A stretch of DNA of 22,148 nt from UBA7236 sp964638865 (GTDB lineage: Bacteria; Bacteroidota; Bacteroidia; Chitinophagales; BACL12). This document shows positions 6,728-14,856 of this stretch, in pieces (position 1 is the stretch's first letter; each line of letters starts with the position of its first letter). The notes beneath the pieces were generated by a model. It was not told where the DNA came from, made no database searches, and saw nothing but the letters and a program-made list of their open reading frames with translations. The stretch lies in contig CAZXBG010000059.1 of the NCBI GenBank assembly GCA_964638865.1, positions 1 through 22,148 on the forward strand, read 5' to 3'. The translations under genes and the position numbers were made by a program.

Positions 6728-8872
6728 TTAATTAATGCTTACTACTTTAAATTCAGTCCGTCTGTTTTTTTGATGCTCCTCTTCCGGGCATGTAATATCG
6801 TTTTCGCATTTATTAGTAAGTTTTGTTTCACCATATCCCTTTGCGTAAATTCTTTTCTTTTCGATTCCTTTAGAAATAATATATGCAACTGCACTTTCTG
6901 CCCTCCGTTGTGATAATTTTAAATTATAATCATCACTTCCGCGGCTATCGGTATGTGATCCTAATTCAATAGTTATATTTGGATTATCTACTAAAATTTT
7001 TACCAGCTTATTTAATTCCGTAGCAGCATCATTACGAATGTTTGATTTGTCAAGATCATAATAAATATTTTCCAAAACAATTTCTTTACCTATTTCAATT
7101 TTAGCAACTTTTAATTCCAGGTTCACATATAGGTCTTCAGAACGGTCTAAACCCCTTGTTGTTGCGCCTGCAGAATTTGTGAAAAACCCCTCCTTCTTTC
7201 CTTCCACAATAAAATCGCTTGTTTGTTCTAATTGAAAAAAGAATTTTCCATCGTCAGTTGTTACAATTGAATTTTTATTTTTTAACGTAGAATTGGTGCA
7301 ATAAACAGTTACCTCAGGCACAGGTTCTCCATTATCCGCATTTATAACTATGCCGGATAATGTAAACCGCGGGTCGTTATGAGTAACAGTTTTTTCAATG
7401 AGTGGTTTAGAAAATTCGCTTATTGAAATTTTTGCAATTGTTGTAGTTATATCATTCAACATGCCCTGTACTTCATAATCGCCTGCACCAATATCTTCAA
7501 CATTAATGTTACCTTGCGGATCACTTAAACCTTTGTATACTGTGTTGTTTTTAGTATCTTTTACTGAAACAGAAACATAGGGCAAAGGAATAGCAGTATA
7601 TTTATCAATTACTAAAATATTAATTGTTGTTTTCTCTAAAATAACCGGTAATTCCTCAACTTTTCTTTTAAAATAAAAAATGTCATCACTTTGTGAATCT
7701 CCAAACCTATTAGAAGAGGCAAATCCACTTACCAGGTTATCATCAGTGCTTAAACTAAAATCATCATAACTGGAATTAATTGGCGCATTCAAATTTATAG
7801 GCACAGTGAATGTAGAGCCATTTATCTTTGAACTAAACAAATCCAAACCCCCTAAGCCTGGATGGCCATCAGATGCAAAGAAAAAATTGCCATTATTATC
7901 AAAGCTGGGAAATCGTTCATTTCCACTTGTATTTAGAGAGGTAATGTTAACGGGTTCGCTCCATGTTTGATCATCTTTATATATAGAGTAATATAAATCT
8001 ATACCACCAAATCCCCCTGGTTTATCTGAACAAAAAATAAGCATTTTACCATCAGTGCTTAATGCGGGATATGCAACATTGTAAGAACTATTATTAAAAG
8101 GAAAAACGTCAGCCTTAATCCATTTTCCATTCATACTTGAGGCCGATGAAATTTGCAATTTTCTTGTATTTACATCTTTCTCTTTTAATAATTCCTCGTT
8201 TGGTGTAGTGAAGTATATGGTATTTCCATCAATAGAAAATGAAGCAGGCCCATCATTAAAATCACTCATTATTTCAGAGGCAAAAGGTTTCAGTTCAGAA
8301 CAATCCAAATCAGTTACGAATAATTTCGTATAGCCTTGTCCTGTCCAGGTACTTTTGCTACTGGCATTACTTTCAGCTGTTACTATTAAACCGTTTCTAT
8401 ACAGAACCCCTCCAAAAACACTTTGTGCATAATTAATAGTTTTGTTAGTAATAACGTAATCATTTTGGGCGGCCATAAATTTTGGATAATTATCTATAGC
8501 CTGCACAAGGTTATCAACGCGGCTACTATTTTCCTTTTTTTGTAATTGCAAAGTATAATCTTTTGCTTCGGATAAGTTTCCTTTAATCCGCAATAGTTGA
8601 ATCAGTTCAAAACAATCCTGCGGCACAGCCTCAGGCAATCCGATCACATTTTTATATGAGGCAATAGCATTGTCAACATCATTTAAATATTTGTAACATA
8701 AAGCTAAATTTAAGGATGCATCATAATTACCTGGGTTATTTTCCAGGTATTCAATATACAATGGAATTGCATCGCTATATTGATACAGATTAAATTTTTT
8801 ATCTGCCTGCAATTGTTGTGCATTGGAGTTATAAAACGCGAAGCACAAAAGAATAATTAGTATTTTAAACAT
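6728..8872 (-). CDS. TPR-PD40-OmpA family envelope protein (PorE-like architecture)
   Basis: This protein has 714 residues from the chosen start MFKILIILLCFAF, a typical signal peptide; an ATG at 8953 would add 27 unlikely residues and overlap porP. It has TPR-like helices at about 25-115 and WD40/PD40 propeller repeats at about 150-420 (ALSTDGKMLIFCSDKPGG, SFDNNGNFFFASDG). Two carboxypeptidase-regulatory-like beta domains span about 435-600, and an OmpA peptidoglycan-binding domain spans about 610-714 (IYYDLDKSNIR, SHTDSRGSDDYNLKLSQRRA, KNRRTEF). The same order occurs in PorE of T9SS, which links the PorP/PorKN machinery to peptidoglycan. No lipobox is evident, unlike lipoprotein members. 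It is the last gene of a three-gene unit, 10 bases after porP, with its own terminator. I infer that it anchors the secretion partner to the cell wall. Confidence 0.9.
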   Translation of the reverse strand: MFKILIILLCFAFYNSNAQQLQADKKFNLYQYSDAIPLYIEYLENNPGNYDASLNLALCYKYLNDVDNAIASYKNVIGLPEAVPQDCFELIQLLRIKGNLSEAKDYTLQLQKKENSSRVDNLVQAIDNYPKFMAAQNDYVITNKTINYAQSVFGGVLYRNGLIVTAESNASSKSTWTGQGYTKLFVTDLDCSELKPFASEIMSDFNDGPASFSIDGNTIYFTTPNEELLKEKDVNTRKLQISSASSMNGKWIKADVFPFNNSSYNVAYPALSTDGKMLIFCSDKPGGFGGIDLYYSIYKDDQTWSEPVNITSLNTSGNERFPSFDNNGNFFFASDGHPGLGGLDLFSSKINGSTFTVPINLNAPINSSYDDFSLSTDDNLVSGFASSNRFGDSQSDDIFYFKRKVEELPVILEKTTINILVIDKYTAIPLPYVSVSVKDTKNNTVYKGLSDPQGNINVEDIGAGDYEVQGMLNDITTTIAKISISEFSKPLIEKTVTHNDPRFTLSGIVINADNGEPVPEVTVYCTNSTLKNKNSIVTTDDGKFFFQLEQTSDFIVEGKKEGFFTNSAGATTRGLDRSEDLYVNLELKVAKIEIGKEIVLENIYYDLDKSNIRNDAATELNKLVKILVDNPNITIELGSHTDSRGSDDYNLKLSQRRAESAVAYIISKGIEKKRIYAKGYGETKLTNKCENDITCPEEEHQKNRRTEFKVVSIN

Positions 8873-8882
8873 AAGTTTAGTT

Positions 8883-9785
8883 TTAGAAGTATCTGTTATT
8901 TTCGTTTCTATCGGGTGTTTTTGAACCAAATTCGAAGCCCAGGTGAATTTCATGAGAGCCTGTATTATAATTACGCAAACCTGAAACCGTCATATCATAA
9001 GAGTATGCCAGAATTATACGGTTTAGTTTTGTGTTAACCATGAAATTAACTGCATCATTGGTTCTGTACGCAGCACCAAAACCAACCATTTCCTTATACC
9101 AGACATGTAATGAAAAATCCATCTCGAAAGGAGCTTTATTTTGATATTTTCCTAAGATAGCTGGGCGAAATTCCAAACCATTTTTGCAGATGAACCGGTA
9201 ACCTCCATTTAAATAAAAATGTGGTTCAGAAATATCAGTTTGAGGTGAATTATTTTCAAAAGAAGCAATTCTTGGAGATGAAATTCCAATATAAAATAAT
9301 TCTGAATATAATAACCCTCCAATGCCAATATACGGAATGGCCGCTTTATCGTCAGAATACAGCGGATCACTTGCAGATACATTCGTTAATAGGGAAAAAT
9401 CACTTTTCAAAAAATCAACACCAAGTTTAATTCCAGCCCCTACTTTAATTTTTTCATTTAGCTGAATATGTGAAGCAATGTTAAGGTCTGCAGAAGTATT
9501 TCTTAAAATTCCTATTTTATCGTGATTAATTGCCAGGCCTAAACCCAATTTATCACTGAAAATACCAGTTTCACCATTTAAATTTAATGTGGAAGGTGCG
9601 CCATCTAAATTAAGCCATTGGTTTCTGTATCGCAGGCCCAAACTTGGATAGTCATTTGCTCCTGCGTAAGCAGGATTAATCATAAGCATAGTATTAAACT
9701 GGTTTTGCGTGTATTGCGGTTCTTGTTGTGCAAATCCATTCAATGACATAATCAATATGGATGTTATTAAAGTTATCGTTTTCAT
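8883..9785 (-). CDS. PorP/SprF family T9SS outer-membrane protein
   Basis: A 300-residue protein with a signal peptide (about 1-19, ending NGFAQ) and the family signature QEPQYTQNQFNTMLMINPAYAG, then LGLRYRNQWLNLDGAPSTLN. The rest alternates as expected for an outer-membrane beta barrel. PorP/SprF proteins partner type B sorting domains: SprF is needed for SprB secretion in Flavobacterium johnsoniae. The gene directly upstream encodes exactly such a protein. ATG 9785 is chosen over 9815, because the signal peptide begins there and the longer form would overlap the upstream stop. Confidence 0.93.
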   Translation of the reverse strand: MKTITLITSILIMSLNGFAQQEPQYTQNQFNTMLMINPAYAGANDYPSLGLRYRNQWLNLDGAPSTLNLNGETGIFSDKLGLGLAINHDKIGILRNTSADLNIASHIQLNEKIKVGAGIKLGVDFLKSDFSLLTNVSASDPLYSDDKAAIPYIGIGGLLYSELFYIGISSPRIASFENNSPQTDISEPHFYLNGGYRFICKNGLEFRPAILGKYQNKAPFEMDFSLHVWYKEMVGFGAAYRTNDAVNFMVNTKLNRIILAYSYDMTVSGLRNYNTGSHEIHLGFEFGSKTPDRNENNRYF

Positions 9786-9811
9786 TTTTTTAAATTTTAA
9801 AAGATGATTAA

Positions 9812-12800
9812 TCAATATCTGATATCAATAAACATTGCCTTGCTACTTCCATTTGAAAGATCAATTACAATGTAATAAGTACCTTGAGGTAATTTTTCGT
9901 TGTCGTTGTTTTCTCCTATCCAATTGTTTAAATAATTGTCGTTCTCAAAAACAATATTTCCCCAGCGATTGTATACATGTATTGAAATATTTTCGCAACT
10001 GGTGTTTGTAATTTCAAAGGCGTCGTTTATGCCATCATTGTTTGGTGTAATTCCGTTTGGAATAATCATATCTTCAAAATCACAGCAACTCTTTTCCGGC
10101 TCAGTTGAACAATCGATTAAAGGCAGGCAAATTACGGCTAGTGAATCTGTACAACATTGTGTTGCTGCGGTATTCGAAACAGTATCATAAATATTATTAT
10201 GAGCAGTTAAATACACACAGAAAATATCTAGAGCGGCATCAAAAGAATCTATAGAAACTGTATATGAACCACTTGTGTTTCCGGGTGTAATGGGAATTGC
10301 AGGGATAATTGTTTCATTGTTTAAGAATATGTTATCATTAGTGCGAAGCTCGATTTGATAAATTGTAAAAGGCGAATTATTAATTACATCAAATGTGAAA
10401 TACTGTTTACCTTCTTTACAATATAATGAATCATTAATAATATTCGCACATGTAGGTTCAGTTAATTCACAATCTTCAAAAAGCAATGTATCAGTACAGA
10501 TAAATTCTTCGTTTTTATCAAGATAATTTACTATAACCGTGTGCGGAGCGGTTGAGGTTCCTGTCAAACAAAAGTTGGCGAACTGAGGATATAACCCCGG
10601 ATTAATTCCGCCACCCGGTGCCTGAATTTTTATATATCCGCTGCTTACCGGAGGAATAATACTCCAACCTGAAAAAATTGAAAACTGGGTTCCACCACTT
10701 CCAATAAATTCAATGTATTCAATATTTGAAATGTTATTAGTAAGTGTTAGATCATAACAGCAATCAACAGGATCAGTTTTTACAGGTGTAATAAAAATAG
10801 CATCATTGCAAGACTCTTCAATTATACCGCACTCAGGTATTTCAACACAATATAGTATACTATCCAAACAACAGAAATTAGGATATGAGCCACCCACACC
10901 CGGAGGCGTATTAATATCGCATGCCGCAAAAAAGAAACATGCTGCAGTATCATTGTTTGTAATGGACAATTGTGCTTGATAAACTATTGAGGTTTGGCCG
11001 GGTAAAAGATCCGCTATAGGAATAAAATTATTTAAGGGAACTACATTGGGGTCTTGTGAATATAAAGTAATTCCCCTCATGGTAAAATTGGAATTATTAG
11101 TAACAGTAAATTGCATAGTTACAAATCCATTTTCACAAAAAGTTTCTAATTCTGTTATGGCGGCACACAAAGTGTCAATAGGAACTCCGCAACCATCAAT
11201 TTCAACTTCTTTTGTGCATATAGAATCAAATTGTGGTGCATTTCCAATAAAATTTATTGTCAATACATCAACACCACTGCCTGTAAAACAAACTGTTGCC
11301 AGATATTGAAGACCAGGATCATCAAGCGGTATATTATACCCAGAAACTGTATCACCAAAGATTACCTGTGTTGGTGACTGAAATGAAATGGCACCCCAGG
11401 TAATAGTTGATGAAACTGATGCGATGGATAAATTTGAAGAGGTAATGCTAATTCCTGAAAAATAATCATCCCGATATTTATTAGATATAAAAACATCATA
11501 ACAACAATCTCCACTATCGGTATTAAAAATTTGAACATCTGTTAAATTACAAATATCTGTTTGTTCGGGTGGACATTCCCAGTCATAACATTCCACATCA
11601 CCAAAACCTCCTTTTGAATTAGATGCGGTATCATGATCTACCACAAACGCTTCATCTAGATATAAGCCATTATCGGCAAATCCATTTATTGGATGGCTCA
11701 TTAAACCATAAGCAAAAATACCATAATGAGGTCCATCATCACTGTCATCAATAGCATTTGAAGTCGTCCAGATAATTGTATCGCATGCAAATTCAGAATT
11801 GTCATCATTTAATGAAGAATAACCATAATCAACTCCACCACAACTATTTTTCCCAATATGATAAGAACCTACGTATAGAACCTGCGGAAGGCTCCAGGCA
11901 TTATGTTTTCCAAAATACTGGTACACATTTGCATTATGTGGATCTCCTTTTTCAGCAACAAGCATCTCTCCTCGTTTTGAAAAAGCAATATCGGCAACAT
12001 AAGTATATGACCCGGAAACGGGTACAATTATTTCTAAAGCATTTGTACCGATAACGAAATCACCTGTAGCATTTAATTGTACTGACCAGATTTCAGATTG
12101 ATTATTGTTTATTAATGTAGCATAATAAAGTCGTGTTTCGGAAATTTCATAATTAACTGCGAGACCGAAAATACGTTCTCCATAGTTCGCAATTTGAGCA
12201 CCACTTGCGTCTGCAAGAAATGGATCAAAAACATAATCTATAAGGCCTGAAGTTAAATTGATGCAATATATTTTTCCATCTTCCAGATTGGATGCATACA
12301 ATTTATCTATTCCCTTAGCATAACCAAGATCGCCAATGCAATAGCCTGTGTTTGGAATAGTATTTGTACCAACACCACCACCACTGGTTGCATTTATTGT
12401 TGTTGAAAGAACTGTAAGTGTATTTAAATTTGCTGCATCGGCTTTATAAATTCCTGCTGCACCACCTGCAATATTATATCCATCGCAACCGGCAGACACA
12501 ACAAGTGCTGTAGGGTAGGCCAAATGTTGCGCCGCATAATAGGGAGCATACAAGCAAGCTCCCTTGTACATTGCAGTAGCAGAAAAATATACATTACCTG
12601 CGTCGTCAATTGCAGTTCCGAAAATCTGGCCCATATTGGCCATGGTCCAGGATGTAATTGGAGGAGTAAATGCTGGTGGAACCCAATTTATATTATGAGG
12701 AGCCGTTAGTTGATTTCCTAATTTTTTCACCTCTGCAACTTTGCCTGTGGGTTGGCCATTAAACTGCGTATAAACTGCGTCCATTCCAGGATTTAATTGT

Positions 12801-12871
12801 GTAAAAGATTTTTTATTGCATAATAGTAATAATATCACTATTGCGAACATTTGTGTTTTTTTATGTTTCAT
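9812..12871 (-). CDS. Large secreted beta-propeller adhesin with gliding-motility (CHU_C, type B) C-terminus
   Basis: A 1019-residue protein. Signal peptide is about 1-25. A propeller-like region spans about 75-430 (GTAIDDAGNVYFSA, YAKGIDKLYASNLEDGKIY, IAFSKRGEMLVAEKGD). Two tandem copies of a roughly 230-residue Ig-like module follow: 440-682 and 687-920, each with DCCYD near its start and a segment such as FTVTNNSNFT or FDVINNSPFT in the middle. The C-terminal domain at about 929-1019 has IPNGITPNNDGINDAF, VYNRWGNIVFE, WIGENNDNEKLPQGTYYIVI, the gliding-motility-associated CHU_C (T9SS type B) signature. With porP 26 bases downstream it forms a cargo and partner pair. Secretion and surface attachment are supported by family knowledge; the ligand is unknown. 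Confidence 0.9.
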   Translation of the reverse strand: MKHKKTQMFAIVILLLLCNKKSFTQLNPGMDAVYTQFNGQPTGKVAEVKKLGNQLTAPHNINWVPPAFTPPITSWTMANMGQIFGTAIDDAGNVYFSATAMYKGACLYAPYYAAQHLAYPTALVVSAGCDGYNIAGGAAGIYKADAANLNTLTVLSTTINATSGGGVGTNTIPNTGYCIGDLGYAKGIDKLYASNLEDGKIYCINLTSGLIDYVFDPFLADASGAQIANYGERIFGLAVNYEISETRLYYATLINNNQSEIWSVQLNATGDFVIGTNALEIIVPVSGSYTYVADIAFSKRGEMLVAEKGDPHNANVYQYFGKHNAWSLPQVLYVGSYHIGKNSCGGVDYGYSSLNDDNSEFACDTIIWTTSNAIDDSDDGPHYGIFAYGLMSHPINGFADNGLYLDEAFVVDHDTASNSKGGFGDVECYDWECPPEQTDICNLTDVQIFNTDSGDCCYDVFISNKYRDDYFSGISITSSNLSIASVSSTITWGAISFQSPTQVIFGDTVSGYNIPLDDPGLQYLATVCFTGSGVDVLTINFIGNAPQFDSICTKEVEIDGCGVPIDTLCAAITELETFCENGFVTMQFTVTNNSNFTMRGITLYSQDPNVVPLNNFIPIADLLPGQTSIVYQAQLSITNNDTAACFFFAACDINTPPGVGGSYPNFCCLDSILYCVEIPECGIIEESCNDAIFITPVKTDPVDCCYDLTLTNNISNIEYIEFIGSGGTQFSIFSGWSIIPPVSSGYIKIQAPGGGINPGLYPQFANFCLTGTSTAPHTVIVNYLDKNEEFICTDTLLFEDCELTEPTCANIINDSLYCKEGKQYFTFDVINNSPFTIYQIELRTNDNIFLNNETIIPAIPITPGNTSGSYTVSIDSFDAALDIFCVYLTAHNNIYDTVSNTAATQCCTDSLAVICLPLIDCSTEPEKSCCDFEDMIIPNGITPNNDGINDAFEITNTSCENISIHVYNRWGNIVFENDNYLNNWIGENNDNEKLPQGTYYIVIDLSNGSSKAMFIDIRY

Positions 12872-12978
12872 AATTTGAATTTTTAAATTGAGCTTTGATT
12901 AAATTAAATGGATGAAGAAAATAGTCGTTTCAAAAAGGATTTTTCTTCAAGAAGCCTTCATTTCAATTGGTGGTATCA

Positions 12979-13172
12979 TCAATTACCCTTAACAAATTTC
13001 TTTGTTTCCGATATTGAACCCCATCATAATGTTTCTTTTTGGTTGTTTGCAAAACCTGGATATTATTTGTTGGATAAATCCAATGAGGAAATGGAGAATA
13101 TGGAATGAAATCAGCTTTAACTGGCTGTGTGATTATCATCATCACGATAATAATTGGTGTATACGTTTTCAT
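12979..13172 (-). pseudogene. Internally deleted T9SS cargo gene (copy of 3405-5105)
   Basis: From ATG 13172 the first 50 or so codons match the start of the gene at 5105: the signal peptide MKTYTPIIIVMMIITQPVKA is identical, followed by NNIQVLQTTKKKHYD. Similarity stops near 13016-13021. Directly beyond, in the next frame, 12979-13020 encode GSISETKKFVKGN and a stop, which is the ending of a T9SS sorting domain (compare SETKKFVKNQ at the end of the gene at 2043). Some 500 codons are therefore missing, and the N- and C-terminal ends are fused out of frame. Translation in the first frame would continue to a stop at 12963. Confidence 0.85.
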
Positions 13173-13400
13173 TTTTATATGATTTTTATTGCCTACTCTT
13201 AAAAGGATTTTCAGCTTACTCCTTGTTATTAAATCAAAAGTAGATTTAGATTAGTAGCAAAAAAGCAGCATTATTTAATAGGTAGGCTAGAATGTACAAG
13301 TGGTAGCTGAAATTGTTTGTGCTAATGTCAAACATCAAATAAAGGTCAGGCTAAACACGCTTAAGATTCAGAATAGATTAAGATAAGTTTGCTGGTAACT
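13016..13400. repeat. Segmental duplication, copy B
   Basis: This matches 4953-5345, covering the signal-peptide region and the upstream non-coding DNA in the same orientation. The match runs to about 13400 (GTTTGCTGGTAA in both copies) and then stops, 48 bases before the end of the TPR lipoprotein gene. Confidence 0.85.
13235..13242 (-). promoter_or_regulatory. Candidate -7 promoter element, duplicated copy
   Basis: This reads TACTTTTG on the minus strand, identical to the element at 5168-5175. In this copy a TTTTTTG lies 15 bases upstream and could act as the -33 element, although that spacing is short. It would drive transcription of the internally deleted gene. Confidence 0.4.
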
Positions 13401-13447
13401 CAACAAATAGTAGTTCACTTTAAAATATTATTCAACAATACTTGGTT

Positions 13448-14809
13448 TTACGGTTTTAACAAAATTATTGCTCTATTCAGTTTTTCATGAATTGGATCAG
13501 TTTTTTCCTTAAATTTTATTTTTGATGATTCAAGTTCAAAACTGTCAGATTTTACTTCACATGCCCGAATGGCATCTTTGTAAAATAAAATGGCAAGGGT
13601 AAGATCTTGTGGTTGCGATTCGATTTGATATTTCGAAAAATATGTCTCTGCTTTGCCCAAACTGGCCTCAATAATAATATTTTCCGGATAATAAAAATGT
13701 TCCGGCAAAGGAATTGAAACATCTTTTTCATCATAATTATTTATAGACAATACCAATGCCTGTTGAAACGCATTGAGTGCTTCCTGAAATTTAAGGGTAC
13801 CTTTAAAACAGTTACCAAGCTCTATATAAACTTTAGCAGCCTCCCGGTTCCGGCTTTCTTCACTTTGTAAAAAGTATTGAATACTTAATTTATAATTCTG
13901 TTCAGCCTGTGTGAAATCATTTTTTAATACATTGAGAGCCGCCATTTTATTGTAATAATCGCCAAAGTCATCTTTCTCTGTTTCGTTAGAATCAATAATC
14001 TTCTTAAATTGAATTAAATAATTTACCGCGGAATCAGCTTGTTTTTCAGTTACAAACAAAGTAATCAGGTTTGAAATGGTTTTTATCTTTTCCTCGGGGA
14101 AGTTGTGAGTGGAATTAATTTTTAATGCATTTCTGGAAGTTGTGAATGCTTCAGGGTAATTCGATACATCGTAATAGGCAATAATCAGATCATTTAACGA
14201 CTTCAACATATTTAACGTATCGTTATTTATGCGACAAATTTCATAACTTCGGTTTAAATAACTTATCGCTTTTTGTGGTTCATCTAAACGTGTAAATGCA
14301 CTTCCGCATGCTTTTAAAAATTTAATTGCTTTATCGGAGGTCCATGAATTACCTTCATCTATTAAATCAATTCCCTGCTGATAATACGGGATACACTTTT
14401 CCCATTTTTCTGATAAAGGTCCAAATTCGAATGCAATTTGCCGATGTATCCAGGCTAAATTTTCTATACTCGCTGAATCGTCGGGACTCCGCCAGATCTT
14501 ATCATTTACATACTTATAAAAAAAAATAGCTGTATCTAATGAAATGTTATCCCGGCTAATTTTTATAATTCTGTCATAACAATATAACCAATCTCCCAAA
14601 GAATCTGATTTTTTATAAATTTCAGCAAGTGCTAATTGGTTAGTAATATATTTATGATAATCCTTGTCGGATAAATTTATTTCTATATCTTTTTTAAGGT
14701 TGACAACTACAATTGGATCAACATGATATACCTCATGATCTGCTTTTTTTCCGCATGAATAAAAAAGCACGCCAAAAGCAAAATACATCACTGCAATAAT
14801 AAGCTTCAT
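13448..14809 (-). CDS. TPR-repeat lipoprotein
   Basis: A 453-residue protein with a lipoprotein-like signal (MKLIIAVMYFAFGVLFYSCG, acylated Cys19 probable, although FYSC is a loose lipobox). It is followed by helical TPR-like repeats through most of its length; the clearest is AKVYIELGNCFKGTLKFQEALNAFQQAL near residue 340. TPR proteins act as protein-binding scaffolds, and in Bacteroidota similar modules sit in front of LytS-type kinases. It follows the membrane-tailed surface protein by 47 bases and is the last gene of the run that starts with the LytTR regulator. The inference is an envelope-side binding partner in that unit. No enzymatic motif was seen. Confidence 0.72.
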   Translation of the reverse strand: MKLIIAVMYFAFGVLFYSCGKKADHEVYHVDPIVVVNLKKDIEINLSDKDYHKYITNQLALAEIYKKSDSLGDWLYCYDRIIKISRDNISLDTAIFFYKYVNDKIWRSPDDSASIENLAWIHRQIAFEFGPLSEKWEKCIPYYQQGIDLIDEGNSWTSDKAIKFLKACGSAFTRLDEPQKAISYLNRSYEICRINNDTLNMLKSLNDLIIAYYDVSNYPEAFTTSRNALKINSTHNFPEEKIKTISNLITLFVTEKQADSAVNYLIQFKKIIDSNETEKDDFGDYYNKMAALNVLKNDFTQAEQNYKLSIQYFLQSEESRNREAAKVYIELGNCFKGTLKFQEALNAFQQALVLSINNYDEKDVSIPLPEHFYYPENIIIEASLGKAETYFSKYQIESQPQDLTLAILFYKDAIRACEVKSDSFELESSKIKFKEKTDPIHEKLNRAIILLKP

Positions 14810-14856
14810 GCAGTAAAATTAGGAAATTCCGCTCAATGAACAATATTAATTATTTA

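Noticed and set aside
12908..13108. Plus-strand open frame over the deleted cargo gene
   Set aside because: It lies antisense to the recognised signal peptide and sorting tail and has no protein-like features of its own.
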